The notes beneath the pieces were generated by a model, which made no database searches, had not been told where the DNA came from, and saw only the letters and a program-made list of their open reading frames with translations. Positions 7,572-16,999 of a DNA stretch of 64,000 nucleotides are shown in pieces (the stretch's first letter is position 1; each line of letters opens with the position of its first letter). Made by a program: the position numbers and the translations under genes. The stretch covers positions 62,001-126,000 of the forward strand of contig JAGAYI010000005.1 in assembly GCA_017940545.1 (NCBI GenBank). The letters are read 5' to 3'. The DNA comes from Prevotella sp. Lineage in GTDB: Bacteria > Bacteroidota > Bacteroidia > Bacteroidales > Bacteroidaceae.

Positions 7572-8645
7572 ATGCTGAAAAAAACGATTACTTTCGATAC
7601 GTTCATACGCTGGCTCATAGGAGCCGCTGTCGTCTTTGGCGTACTTTACCTGCTCAGCTATCTGAGCGGTGTGCTGCTGCCCTTCTTTGTGGCATGGCTG
7701 CTGGCCTACCTGCTCTATCCCATCGTCAAGTTCGTACAGTATAAGATGCATGTGGGCAACCGTGCCCTCTCAATCGTCATTACACTGGTGTTTGTAACCG
7801 CTGTTTTGGTGGGTATTGGCTGGCTCATCATTCCGCCCATGATTGAGCAATTTCAGAAGCTGGGCGAGCTGGCCACGCGATACCTGCACCAGCAGATTCA
7901 CATTGACAACATTCCTGCTGCCGTGCAGGAGTGGATCAATGCCAACAACAAGGACATAGAGAGGTTCTTCAGGAGCCGCGACTTCACCGATGTGCTCGAG
8001 AAGACCATGCCGCAGCTCTTCCACGTGCTGGGCCAGACGGCCAGCATCGTCATCAGCATCGTAGGCTCTTTCATTACCTTATTATATATGTTCTTCATCC
8101 TGCTCGACTATGAATACCTGACCAACAACTGGATTCGCATCTTCCCCAAGCGTGTGCGGCCCTTCTGGCAGGGCGTCGCCACCGACGTGGAGCGGGCTAT
8201 GAACAGCTACATGCGCGGGCAGGCACTCGTGGCACTCTCCATGGGCATTCTGTTCTGCATAGGCTTCACCATCATCGACTTCCCCATGGCTATCGGCCTG
8301 GGTATCCTCATCGGCATCATGGACCTCGTTCCCTATCTGCATTCCTTGGCACTCATTCCCACCGTGTTCCTTGCCCTGCTGAAGGCTGCCGACACGGGGC
8401 AGAATTTCTGGATCATACTCATCTCGGCTCTTGCCGTGTTCATCATTGTGCAGGTCATTATCGACATGGTGATTACGCCCAAGATTATGGGAAAGGCCAT
8501 GGGACTGAACCCTGCCATTCTGCTGCTTTCCCTTTCGGTGTGGGGTGCCCTGCTGGGTTTCATCGGGCTCATCATAGCTCTGCCGCTCACCACGCTCGTC
8601 ATGTCCTACTATAAACGCTACGTCACCAAGGAGGAGAACGACTGA
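7572..8645 (+). CDS. AI-2E family transporter (PerM/TqsA-type permease)
   Basis: 357 residues with about seven to eight membrane segments: two near the N-terminus (residues about 15-50), one at 60-85, an extracytoplasmic helical segment about 95-150, then a cluster of helices from about 150 onward. The C-terminal segment (PKIMGKAMGLNPAILLLSLSVWGALLGFIGLIIALP, quoted in parts: PKIMGKAMGLNPAILLLSL, then WGALLGFIGLIIALP) is diagnostic of the family. Members export the AI-2 signal or act as ion antiporters; the substrate here cannot be read from sequence. It is probably co-transcribed with tdk. Confidence 0.9.
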   Translation: MLKKTITFDTFIRWLIGAAVVFGVLYLLSYLSGVLLPFFVAWLLAYLLYPIVKFVQYKMHVGNRALSIVITLVFVTAVLVGIGWLIIPPMIEQFQKLGELATRYLHQQIHIDNIPAAVQEWINANNKDIERFFRSRDFTDVLEKTMPQLFHVLGQTASIVISIVGSFITLLYMFFILLDYEYLTNNWIRIFPKRVRPFWQGVATDVERAMNSYMRGQALVALSMGILFCIGFTIIDFPMAIGLGILIGIMDLVPYLHSLALIPTVFLALLKAADTGQNFWIILISALAVFIIVQVIIDMVITPKIMGKAMGLNPAILLLSLSVWGALLGFIGLIIALPLTTLVMSYYKRYVTKEEND

Positions 8646-8740
8646 GGAGGAAGTTAGAAGTTTTTTTCTGAGTAACAGAAAATCCGCTTTTCCTTTGTTT
8701 TTTCCCGTTCTTTTTCTATATCTTTGAAAAAACATAGGCA

Positions 8741-8788
8741 ACTGCGGGCATCACTTTATCACGGGACAGATAGGGTAACGCCCGCAGT
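8741..8788. repeat. Short inverted repeat in a convergent intergenic region
   Basis: ACTGCGGGC (8741-8749) pairs with GCCCGCAGT (8780-8788). It lies between the ends of the AI-2E transporter and GH3 genes and may serve as a weak terminator. Confidence 0.4.
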
Positions 8789-8795
8789 ACTCAAT

Positions 8796-8850
8796 TCCTC
8801 GTTTCCCCGGCACTCTCTCCCCGTCAGTCCGGCAGTTTCTTCCTGTGTCA
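8796..8850. repeat. GC-rich dispersed repeat, copy 3
   Basis: CTCGTTTCCCCGGCA and GTCCGGCAGTTTCTTCC recall the units at 925-1000 and 4886-5005. It is the most degenerate of the three. Confidence 0.45.
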
Positions 8851-8893
8851 TTATTGTCTTCGTTTTTCCTGCCGTTTTTTCTTGCATGTCATT

Positions 8894-10090
8894 TCACTTT
8901 CTTCTGATGTTTTGCTTCAGTTTCAGAATGCGGCGCACACTCTCGTCAATGCGCTGCTGACTGATGGTGCCATCTTCTACAGCCTTGACCACCGCATCGA
9001 AAGCCTCCGTGAACACCTGCGGGCCGAGCACGATATCTACACCGGCCTTGATGCAGCCCACGGCAGCCTCGCCATTGGAGTACTGCTGGGTGATGGCTCC
9101 CATCTCCATCGCATCGGTGATGATGAGGTTCTGATAGCCCAGTTCACGGCGCAACTTGTCTTGCAGAATGACCGATGACATTGTTGCAGGCACGTCGGAA
9201 CCCGTCACGTTTGGCGCACTGATGTGAGCCGTCATAATGAGTTGGCACCCCCACTGGATGCCAGCCTTAAAGGTCACCATCTCACACTTGAGCATCTCCT
9301 CCCACGTCTTGGCGGAACTGGCATAGCCAAAGTGCGTGTCGGCCCTGGTGTCGCCATGACCGGGGAAGTGCTTGATGCATCCCGTGACACCGGCATCCTT
9401 CAGTCCCTGCAGATAGTTGGTCACCATCGGGGCAGCCACTTGCGGGTCGTCAGAAAAGGCACGGGCACCGATGACGATATTCTCAGGATTGGTATTCACG
9501 TCGGCCACAGGTGCGAAGTCGATGTCGAAGCCGTAGCGGTGGAGGTAGGTGCCGATGGTGTTACCGCACTCGTAGGCATTCCGTGGGTCACCAGTAGCAC
9601 CGATGGCCCCCATCGACTCGTAGGTCTTCACGTGGAAATTGCTGTTGCGCCCTATGCGAGCCACACGCCCGCCCTCCTCGTCGATGCACAGCAGGGGTGA
9701 GCCTTTCAGCGCCCGAATCTCAGGGATGAAGCGTGCGAGCTGTGCCTCGTCCTCGATGTTGTGCGCATAGAGTATGACACCGCCCACGGGATATTTCTCG
9801 TTAACGCCGCGCATCGTCTCGTTGACGGCCTGAAGCCTGATCTTGGTAATGTCATCGACACTCTCGTCAATGCTGCCGGGGCGGTTGAAGTGGATGGTGG
9901 TGTCGAGACATTCGGGTCGCACATAGAACAACTGTCCCACTTTTTCGCGCAATGTCATCTGCTGAAGTTGCGCCTCTACCTCGTCTGCTGGAGGTACATC
10001 GGGGTTGTCTTCGTTTGAACATGAAGTAAACACCATCAGGTCGCAAGAGATAAGGATGGTGACCAGCATCCATAATTTCATTTGTTTCAT
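8894..10090 (-). CDS. GH3 beta-N-acetylhexosaminidase-like lipoprotein (NagZ type)
   Basis: 398 residues. The N-terminus carries a lipoprotein signal with acceptor Cys24 (MVFTSC), followed by an acidic linker. The TIM barrel has the NagZ signature KHFPGHGDTRADTH (residues 240-253, with the Asp/His dyad that acts as general acid) and the nucleophile Asp326 in IITDAMEMGA. Only the barrel is present, without the C-terminal alpha/beta domain of plant-polysaccharide GH3 enzymes. This fits beta-N-acetylglucosaminidases acting on peptidoglycan fragments or other GlcNAc glycosides. Anchored outside the cytoplasm, it differs from the cytosolic NagZ of Proteobacteria. Monocistronic. Confidence 0.88.
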   Translation of the reverse strand: MKQMKLWMLVTILISCDLMVFTSCSNEDNPDVPPADEVEAQLQQMTLREKVGQLFYVRPECLDTTIHFNRPGSIDESVDDITKIRLQAVNETMRGVNEKYPVGGVILYAHNIEDEAQLARFIPEIRALKGSPLLCIDEEGGRVARIGRNSNFHVKTYESMGAIGATGDPRNAYECGNTIGTYLHRYGFDIDFAPVADVNTNPENIVIGARAFSDDPQVAAPMVTNYLQGLKDAGVTGCIKHFPGHGDTRADTHFGYASSAKTWEEMLKCEMVTFKAGIQWGCQLIMTAHISAPNVTGSDVPATMSSVILQDKLRRELGYQNLIITDAMEMGAITQQYSNGEAAVGCIKAGVDIVLGPQVFTEAFDAVVKAVEDGTISQQRIDESVRRILKLKQNIRRK

Positions 10091-10210
10091 TATTACAAAA
10101 ATTCTGGGCTCATATACGCCAATAAAATAATATTATCACGCCAAAAACACGTCAAATTATGGTATAAAAGAAATCCAAACTACTGGTGAACAGCGGTTTG
10201 GATTATCTTT

Positions 10211-10286
10211 TGGTCGGGATTACTGGACTCGAACCAGCGACCTCGCGCCCCCCAGACGTGTGCGCTACCAACTGCGCTAAATCCCG
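10211..10286 (-). tRNA. tRNA-Pro (anticodon GGG)
   Basis: The minus strand reads CGGGATTTAGCGCAGTTGGT at the 5' end (10286) and ends ATCCCGA plus an encoded CCA (10213-10211). The cloverleaf folds with a 7-bp acceptor stem, a GCGC D stem, anticodon loop CTGGGGG (anticodon GGG) and a T arm with TTCGAGT. The anticodon stem has an A28-C42 mismatch and a T31-G39 wobble, which is unusual but leaves the rest intact. Confidence 0.93.
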
Positions 10287-10423
10287 ATCCTTTTCAGAGG
10301 ACTTCTTTCGAAATCGAGCGCAAAGGTACGACGTTTTTTCGAAACTTGCAAATTTTCGGGGCTTTTTTTGCTAAAAACATTCATAATTATTGTTATTTCC
10401 TTGGCTACTCATCAAATATTTTG

Positions 10424-10431
10424 TAATTTTG
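10424..10431 (+). promoter_or_regulatory. -7 promoter box of the aroA operon
   Basis: TAATTTTG, 36 nt upstream of the aroA ATG at 10468. Confidence 0.45.
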
Positions 10432-10467
10432 TGAGTTATTATTATAGTTATTATAGCTCAGAACAAA

Positions 10468-11721
10468 ATGATACAATATAAGATACATCCCCCCATACGG
10501 CTGAACCAGACGGTTCAGTTGCCGGCGTCAAAAAGCATCTCAAACCGTGCACTGATTATCTATGCGTTGTCAGGTGGCAGGATTCTTCCGGAAAATCTGA
10601 GCGATTGCGACGACACGAATGTCATTGTAAAGGCTTTAGCCGACATGCCCGACGAGATAGACATCAAGGCTGCCGGAACGGCCATGCGCTTCATGACCGC
10701 CTACCTGAGCGTGCAGGAAGGGCAGTGCCACACGCTGACAGGTACGGAGCGCATGAAGCACCGCCCCATCGGGCTGTTAGTGGATGCCCTGCGGCGGTTG
10801 GGTGCCGACATCGCGTATGTCGATGAGCAAGGCTTTCCGCCACTGCGCATCAGGGGGCAGCACATAGAGGGCGGTCTTTTGGAGATTCCCGGGAATGTCA
10901 GTTCACAGTATATTTCCGCATTGCTGATGATTGGGCCGGTGCTGAAGAACGGACTGACGCTACGGCTGACGGGCGACATTATTTCACGTCCATACATTGA
11001 CCTGACGCTATCGGTGATGCACCAGTTTGGCTCGCGTGCAGAGTGGACAGATATCGACACCATACAGGTGAGTCCTGTGCCTTATCGGGAACGGAGCTAC
11101 TATATTGAGAACGACTGGAGTGCTGCTTCTTATTGGTACGAGATGATGGCCTTGTCGCAGAACGAGGACGACGAGGTGCGGCTGCAGGGACTGATGGACG
11201 GCTCGCGCCAGGGCGATTCGTCCGTGCGCTACATCTTCAGCCTGTTAGGGGTGAAGAGCTCGTTTGATACTACGGAGCCCGGCACACCGACCACCGTGAC
11301 GCTGAAGCGCGTAGGGCGCAGCGTGCCACGACTGGAGTACGATTTTATTAATTCGCCCGACTTGGCACAGACCTTTGTGGTGTGCTGTGCCGTGATGGGG
11401 GTGCCGTTTCATTTTCGTGGCCTATCGACGCTGAAAATTAAAGAGACCGACCGCATTGTTGCCCTGAAGACGGAGATGCGAAAGTTAGGCTACGTGCTTC
11501 ACGAAGGTGACGGGACAGAACTGTATTGGAACGGGGAACGCTGCGAGCGGGACTTGAAGTCGGGCATTGACACCTACGAGGATCACCGCATGGCTCTGGC
11601 CTTTGCGCCGGCGGCTCTGCGCATAGAAGGCCTGAAAATAAACCATCCGCAAGTGGTGAGCAAATCTTATCCCCATTACTGGGAAGACTTGAAGGCTGCG
11701 GGTTTCGACATTAAAGAGTAA
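10468..11721 (+). CDS. aroA: 3-phosphoshikimate 1-carboxyvinyltransferase (EPSP synthase)
   Basis: 417 residues, the sixth step of the shikimate pathway: phosphoenolpyruvate plus shikimate-3-phosphate gives EPSP. Family motifs are in order: PASKSISNRALII (phosphate and S3P binding), SDCDDTNVI, AAGTAMRFMTAYL (PEP loop, in place of the common GNAGTAMR), GTERMKHRPIG, later IKETDRI (catalytic Glu/Asp/Arg) and DTYEDHRMALAFA near the end. It is slightly shorter than Proteobacterial EPSP synthases, as usual in Bacteroidales. It is the first gene of a probable aroA-porW-porX-tsaE operon, with 14 nt to the next gene. Confidence 0.95.
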   Translation: MIQYKIHPPIRLNQTVQLPASKSISNRALIIYALSGGRILPENLSDCDDTNVIVKALADMPDEIDIKAAGTAMRFMTAYLSVQEGQCHTLTGTERMKHRPIGLLVDALRRLGADIAYVDEQGFPPLRIRGQHIEGGLLEIPGNVSSQYISALLMIGPVLKNGLTLRLTGDIISRPYIDLTLSVMHQFGSRAEWTDIDTIQVSPVPYRERSYYIENDWSAASYWYEMMALSQNEDDEVRLQGLMDGSRQGDSSVRYIFSLLGVKSSFDTTEPGTPTTVTLKRVGRSVPRLEYDFINSPDLAQTFVVCCAVMGVPFHFRGLSTLKIKETDRIVALKTEMRKLGYVLHEGDGTELYWNGERCERDLKSGIDTYEDHRMALAFAPAALRIEGLKINHPQVVSKSYPHYWEDLKAAGFDIKE

Positions 11722-11735
11722 CAGCACGTAACGGT

Positions 11736-14700
11736 ATGTCTTTTGCGCTCATCGTCATAGGTTCCATTGTTCTGCTCGGAGTTGTTGCCGCCCTGTTTTC
11801 ATGGGGCGACAAGGATGAGCCTGTGGTGCAGAAGGAGGGCGAATGTTCTTCCTGTTCCAGTCGTGCTGACTGCAAGCTGGCCGACCTGGCCGACCAGACG
11901 AGGAAGAAACGGGAGGAAAATTGCGGCAACCCCGCCCACCACAGTCTTCAGAAACTGATTCTCCTGCCCTTCCTGTTTGCCCTTTTCACCATGTTGTTCC
12001 CTTCGTGTGCCACGAAGAAAAACACGGCAACTTCGCGCTTCTGGCATGCATTCCACGCTCGCTATAATACCTACTTCAACGGTTCTCAGGCTTTCATTCA
12101 GGGTAGTGAGGAACAGGAGAAGGGGAACCGTGACAACTACACCGAGCTGCTGCCGCTTTACACGGTGGGCAACAAGCAGACGCGAACCATAGGTGCAGGA
12201 CAGTTTGACCGTGCCATTGAAAAGTCAGAAAAGGCTATCCGCAGGCATAGCATCAAGCGACGTCCGGAATGGAAGAAACAACGCAGAAAGACGGCTAAGG
12301 ACACGGAATGGCTAAATCGCAGAGAGTATAATCCTTTCATCTGGAAGGCATGGCTGCTGCTTGGCAAATCGCAATTTCAGAAGGGTGAGTTCGAGGAAGC
12401 CGCAGCAACGTTCTCGTACATGAGCCGCTTGTTTGAAACACGTCCCCACATCAACGGCATTGCCCGTGCGTGGCTGACGAAGAGCTACACCGAGTTAGGG
12501 TGGCTCTACGAGGCAGAGGACGTCATTCGTAACATGAAACGTGACTCGATGGACTACCGTTCCGTCAAGGACTGGGATTATGCCCATGCAGACTACTACA
12601 TTCGTGACGGACAATACCAGGAAGCCATACCCTATCTGCGCAAGGTCATCAAGCACGAGCGCCGCAAGAAACAACGGGCCCGCGAGTGGTTCCTGATGGG
12701 ACAGCTGCAGGCCAGGCTGGGCCATCGCCAGGAGGCATACCAGGCATTCCGCAAGGTGTCGCGCATGAACCCGCCCTACGAGCTTGACTTCAACGCCCGT
12801 ATTGCCCAGACGGAAGTGATGGCACAGGGACAGGCAAAAAAGATGATTAGCCGGCTCAGACGCATGGCATCGTCGGACAATAATAAGGATTATCTGGACC
12901 AGGTGTATTACGCTATTGGCAACATCTACCTGACGGAACGTGACACACTGAAAGCCATTGAAGCCTACGAGACAGGCAATAAAAAGGCAACGCGCAGCGG
13001 CATAGAAAAAGGTGTGCTGCTGCTGAAACTGGGTGACCTTTACTGGCAGCGCGAACAGTATAGCGACGCACGGAGGTGCTACGGTGAAGCCATTGGTCTG
13101 CTCGACCGCGAACGGCCAGACTACCAGCAGCTTTCGAAACGCTCGCTGCTGCTCGACGAACTGGTTCCACACACGGAGACAGTACACTTGCAGGACTCGC
13201 TGCAAGAGTTGGCCCATATGCCCGAAGCACAAAGGCTGGCTGCCATTGACCGCGTGATAGAGGCTCTGAAAAAGAAAGAAAAAGAGGAACAGCGTGCCCG
13301 CGAGGAGGCTGAAACGGAACAGGTGCTCCGCGAACGGGGTGGCAGTGACTTCCAGACCACCCAGCGCCAGCCGGCCACACCGGCCATGCCAACCAACAGC
13401 ATGCAGCCGGCGGTGTGGTATTTTTATAATCCGCAGGCTGTCAGTCAGGGAAAACTGACCTTTGAGCGGCAGTGGGGTAAACGAGAGAATGTGGATAACT
13501 GGCAACGCATCAACCGCACGGTGGTAAAGCTTGACGACACGGCACCCGAAGAGGGCGATTTGGCCGAGGGCAGTGACTCGCTGGCAGTCAGTCCGGCAAA
13601 CCAGCCGGAAGATGCCCCAACCGCTGAGACAACAGACTCGGCAGCACTGGATCCGCATACCAGAGAATACTACCTGGCACAGATACCATTTACCGAGGAA
13701 CAGTTGGCAGCCAGCAATGACTTGCTTACTGACGGACTGATGAATGGCGGTGTCATCTTCAAAGACAAGTTGGACAACCTGCGGAAGGGTGAGCAGTTCC
13801 TGACCAGACTCACCGATTCCTATCCCGACTACAGCCGCAACGATGAGGCTCTCTACCATCTCTTCCTGCTTTATTCACGTCAAGGCAGACTCGACAAGGC
13901 GCAGGCCTGTCTGGCCCGCATGAAGAGCCTCTATCCTGAAAGTCAGTGGACGGTGTTGCTGAGTGACCCGTATTTTGTTGAGAATGCCCGCTTCGGCGTT
14001 CATATAGAAGACTCGCTTTATGCTGCAACCTATGCAGCATTTCAGGCTGACCATACTCACGAGGTGATGGGCAATGCCCGACTGTCGGAAACACGTTTTC
14101 CGCAGGGTGCCCACAGACCTAAGTTCCTATTCATAGAGGGCTTGAGTCTGCTCAATGCAGGACAGGCAGACAGTTGTCTGGCCCGCATGAAGACAGTGGT
14201 GGAGAAATATCCTGACAGCGAGGTGAGCCCCATTGCCGGAATGATTGTGCGTGGCGTCCAGGAAGGACGTCGCCTGCACGGCGGACATTTTGACATGGCC
14301 GACGTGTGGAGTCGTCGCGACGCCGTGCTGAATGACCGTGACTCTACTGATGTTGACACACTAAGTACCGAACGCAACACGCGGTTCAACTTTGTGCTGG
14401 CTTACCGGCCAGACTCCATTAATGGCAACCAGCTGCTCTACGAACTGGCTCGTTACAACTTCACAAACTATCTGGTGCGTAACTTCGAGATAGCCGTTGA
14501 ACACGGAGAGGGAGTGAGCCGACTGCTGGTGCGCGGATTCCTGAGTTACGACGAGGTGCGTCAATACGTACGGATGCTTTATGCTGACCCGCTGATGAAA
14601 GAACGGCTGGATGGATGCCGACACCTCATGATCAGCGACGAGAACCTTCAGAAGCTGGGCATTTCGTTCAGTTATAACGACTACGACGAGTTTTACGAGC

Positions 14701-14885
14701 GCGAGCTGGCACCGCTTGACGTCAGCAAGCAGCAGCTGTTGGGCGACCCCGAAAACATTGAACAGGAGAAAGAAAAAGAAACTGACGACGGTAACGAGAC
14801 GGAATCTGACGACGACCTGTTCGGACCCGTAGGTCCTGCCGGCAATAACAGCGATATAGAATTTGACGAAGACTTTTATAGGTAA
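11736..14885 (+). CDS. porW: PorW/SprE-like TPR protein with an extra Cys-rich membrane N-terminus
   Basis: 1049 residues. The bulk (from about residue 95) is helical tetratricopeptide-like repeats (WKAWLLLGKSQFQKGEFEEA; AYQAFRKVSRMNP; EALYHLFLLYSRQGRLDKAQ), with a charged linker about 510-600 and an acidic C-terminus. This matches the PorW/SprE lipoproteins needed for T9SS function. Just before the repeats is a lipoprotein signal, LLPFLFALFTMLFPSC (Cys91). Unusually, another membrane helix (residues 2-22) and a Cys-rich segment (CSSCSSRADCKLADL) precede it in the same frame, as if a small membrane-protein gene were fused upstream. The only internal ATG near the lipobox (residue 86) is too late to give a signal peptide. 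porX follows after 6 nt. Confidence 0.75.
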   Translation: MSFALIVIGSIVLLGVVAALFSWGDKDEPVVQKEGECSSCSSRADCKLADLADQTRKKREENCGNPAHHSLQKLILLPFLFALFTMLFPSCATKKNTATSRFWHAFHARYNTYFNGSQAFIQGSEEQEKGNRDNYTELLPLYTVGNKQTRTIGAGQFDRAIEKSEKAIRRHSIKRRPEWKKQRRKTAKDTEWLNRREYNPFIWKAWLLLGKSQFQKGEFEEAAATFSYMSRLFETRPHINGIARAWLTKSYTELGWLYEAEDVIRNMKRDSMDYRSVKDWDYAHADYYIRDGQYQEAIPYLRKVIKHERRKKQRAREWFLMGQLQARLGHRQEAYQAFRKVSRMNPPYELDFNARIAQTEVMAQGQAKKMISRLRRMASSDNNKDYLDQVYYAIGNIYLTERDTLKAIEAYETGNKKATRSGIEKGVLLLKLGDLYWQREQYSDARRCYGEAIGLLDRERPDYQQLSKRSLLLDELVPHTETVHLQDSLQELAHMPEAQRLAAIDRVIEALKKKEKEEQRAREEAETEQVLRERGGSDFQTTQRQPATPAMPTNSMQPAVWYFYNPQAVSQGKLTFERQWGKRENVDNWQRINRTVVKLDDTAPEEGDLAEGSDSLAVSPANQPEDAPTAETTDSAALDPHTREYYLAQIPFTEEQLAASNDLLTDGLMNGGVIFKDKLDNLRKGEQFLTRLTDSYPDYSRNDEALYHLFLLYSRQGRLDKAQACLARMKSLYPESQWTVLLSDPYFVENARFGVHIEDSLYAATYAAFQADHTHEVMGNARLSETRFPQGAHRPKFLFIEGLSLLNAGQADSCLARMKTVVEKYPDSEVSPIAGMIVRGVQEGRRLHGGHFDMADVWSRRDAVLNDRDSTDVDTLSTERNTRFNFVLAYRPDSINGNQLLYELARYNFTNYLVRNFEIAVEHGEGVSRLLVRGFLSYDEVRQYVRMLYADPLMKERLDGCRHLMISDENLQKLGISFSYNDYDEFYERELAPLDVSKQQLLGDPENIEQEKEKETDDGNETESDDDLFGPVGPAGNNSDIEFDEDFYR

Positions 14886-14891
14886 GAATAT

Positions 14892-16460
14892 ATGATAAAC
14901 GGACTGTTACTTTGGGCCGACGACGAGATGGAACTGCTCCGTCCCCACCTGCTTTTTTTGGAAAAGAAGGGTTACGAAGTCATTACGGTTACGAATGGCC
15001 CTGATGCCATTGAACAGTGTCAGCTGCACAACTTCGACCTGGTGCTGCTCGACGAGATGATGCCCGGACTCTCTGGTCTTGACACCCTGCAGCGAATCAA
15101 GGAGATTGCTCCTTCCGTGCCTGTGGTCATGGTGACCAAGAGCGAAGAGGAAGACATCATGAACCAGGCCGTTGGCAGAAAGATTGCCGACTACTTGATT
15201 AAGCCTGTCAATCCGAACCAGATACTGCTGACACTGAAAAAGAACATCCACCGTAAAGAGCTGGTGACTGAAGAGACGCAGAGCGGATACCAACAGCAGT
15301 TTCAGCAGATTGCCATGCAGATGATGGACTGCCGTACGTGGGGCGACTGGACCGAGATGTACCGTAAGCTGGTGCACTGGGAGCTGGAACTGAGTGCTAC
15401 GGAATCTACCATGACCGAGATGCTGCAGATGCAGAAAGAGGAGGCAAACCTCGGCTTCTCTAAGTTCATCAAGAAGAATTACATGGACTGGCTGGCAGAA
15501 AGAGAGAACAAAAGAGGGGAGGGGAGCTGTCCCATGCTTTCGCCTGATGTCTTCAAGACCATTGTTTTCCCAAAACTTAACGATGGCGAAAAAGTTTTTC
15601 TCGTGGTCTTCGATAATTTCCGTTACGACCAGTGGAAAATACTGGAGCCCGAACTGAACGACCTTTTCGAAATGGAAGAGCAACTGTATTGCAGCATACT
15701 GCCTACGGCTACACAATATGCCCGTAATGCCATCTTCTCAGGACTTATGCCTGACCAGATAGCACGCATGTTCCCTGACCTGTGGGTCGATGAGGACGAG
15801 GAAGAGGGTAAGAACCTGAATGAGGCTCCGCTCATTCAGACACAACTGGACCGCTACAGGCGCCACAATACTTTCTCGTACCACAAAATCAATACCTCGT
15901 TGGAGGCGGAGCGCTTTCTGAACCAGCTGAATACACTGGAAAAGAACGACCTGAACGTCGTGGTGTTCAATTTTATTGACATGTTGTCACATGCCCGCAC
16001 AGAGTCGAAAATGGTTCGCGAACTGGCCAACAACGAGTCTGCCTACCGCAGTATTACCTTGTCGTGGTTCCGTCACTCCATCGTGGCCGACCTGTTCAAA
16101 CTGTTGGCTCAGACAGACTATCGCGTAGTCATTACGACCGACCATGGCTCCATTCGTTGTACCAAACCAGAGAAAATAGTTGGCGACCGAAACACCAACA
16201 CCAACCTGCGCTATAAGTTGGGAAAGAATCTGTCCTACCAGTCGAAGGACCTCTTTGTCATCAAGGAACCCAAGAAGGCTCAGCTGCCGGCTCCGAATCT
16301 TTCAACCAACTATGTGTTTGCCACGGGCGATGCCTTCTTTGCCTATCCCAACAACTACAACTACTACGTCAGCTACTACAAGGACACCTTCCAGCATGGT
16401 GGCATATCCATGGAGGAAATGATGATACCCTTGGTGACGATGAAAGGAAAGAAACGTTGA
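14892..16460 (+). CDS. porX: PorX: response regulator fused to a PglZ phosphatase-like domain
   Basis: 522 residues. Residues 1-120 are a receiver domain with acidic residues D10-D11, phospho-acceptor Asp54 (VLLDEMMPG), Thr82 and Lys104. Helices about 120-220 link it to a PglZ/alkaline-phosphatase-like domain (about 225-522) with VVFDNFRYD (Asp241), [10 protein letters not shown] (Thr272, the expected nucleophile) and ITTDHGS (metal ligands Asp and His). PorX of Porphyromonas gingivalis controls T9SS genes and the gliding/secretion apparatus together with the kinase PorY; its output domain is a zinc-dependent phosphodiesterase. All catalytic residues I can identify are present. No kinase gene is adjacent. 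It lies between porW and tsaE with tight spacing, so probably one transcript. Confidence 0.9.
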   Translation: MINGLLLWADDEMELLRPHLLFLEKKGYEVITVTNGPDAIEQCQLHNFDLVLLDEMMPGLSGLDTLQRIKEIAPSVPVVMVTKSEEEDIMNQAVGRKIADYLIKPVNPNQILLTLKKNIHRKELVTEETQSGYQQQFQQIAMQMMDCRTWGDWTEMYRKLVHWELELSATESTMTEMLQMQKEEANLGFSKFIKKNYMDWLAERENKRGEGSCPMLSPDVFKTIVFPKLNDGEKVFLVVFDNFRYDQWKILEPELNDLFEMEEQLYCSILPTATQYARNAIFSGLMPDQIARMFPDLWVDEDEEEGKNLNEAPLIQTQLDRYRRHNTFSYHKINTSLEAERFLNQLNTLEKNDLNVVVFNFIDMLSHARTESKMVRELANNESAYRSITLSWFRHSIVADLFKLLAQTDYRVVITTDHGSIRCTKPEKIVGDRNTNTNLRYKLGKNLSYQSKDLFVIKEPKKAQLPAPNLSTNYVFATGDAFFAYPNNYNYYVSYYKDTFQHGGISMEEMMIPLVTMKGKKR

Positions 16461-16480
16461 GTGAAATTCGAAAAAACGAT

Positions 16481-16900
16481 ATGAAGAAAGAAATCAAGAT
16501 ACAGCAATTGGAGAATATCGGCGAGGCGGCCCGCGAGTTTCTTGACAACATGGGCGATCGTCGCGTGTTTGCCTTCTACGGGCAGATGGGAGCAGGCAAG
16601 ACGACTTTCATCAAATCCGTTTGCGAAGAACTGGGTGTGAGCGACGTCATTACCAGCCCTACCTTCGCCATCGTCAATGAATACGCCACAGCCCTTGGCC
16701 TTCCCGTCTATCATTTCGACTTCTATCGCATCAAGCGGTTGGAAGAGGTTTACGACATGGGCTACGAGGACTATTTCTACAGCGATGCTGTCTGCTTCAT
16801 TGAGTGGCCTGAACTCATAGAATCACTTCTTCCTGATGATGCTGTACGGGTTACCATCGAGGCGCTACCTGACGGCTCCCGCAGGCTGACCATGGAGTAA
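16481..16900 (+). CDS. tsaE: tRNA t6A biosynthesis ATPase TsaE
   Basis: 139 residues. TsaE is the ATPase that works with TsaB, TsaC and TsaD to make N6-threonylcarbamoyladenosine at tRNA position 37. The P-loop is [14 protein letters not shown] (about residues 32-45). The switch-like segment [10 protein letters not shown] and the YHFDFYRI and FIEWPE motifs are all family hallmarks. The frame extends to a TTG at 16457, which overlaps the porX stop, but the ATG at 16481 matches the usual family start. A terminator hairpin follows at once (16906-16937). Confidence 0.95.
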   Translation: MKKEIKIQQLENIGEAAREFLDNMGDRRVFAFYGQMGAGKTTFIKSVCEELGVSDVITSPTFAIVNEYATALGLPVYHFDFYRIKRLEEVYDMGYEDYFYSDAVCFIEWPELIESLLPDDAVRVTIEALPDGSRRLTME

Positions 16901-16905
16901 AGAAA

Positions 16906-16937
16906 AAGCCCGGCAGGTTGTGCTACCTGTCGGGCTT
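16906..16937 (+). terminator. Terminator after tsaE
   Basis: Stem AAGCCCGGCAGGT (16906-16918) pairs with ACCTGTCGGGCTT (16925-16937), one G-U pair, 6-nt loop, followed by GTCTGTTG. It ends the aroA-tsaE operon. Confidence 0.8.
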
Positions 16938-16999
16938 GTCTGTTGAATGAAGACAGAAACCTGCGCCACGCTGGCAACTGGCAGGGCAAGAGTCTGCCC

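Noticed and set aside
12495..13859. A 454-codon open frame on the minus strand inside the porW-like gene.
   Set aside because: It is antisense to a clearly coding TPR protein, has no family features and reflects the GC-rich third-position pattern of the real gene.
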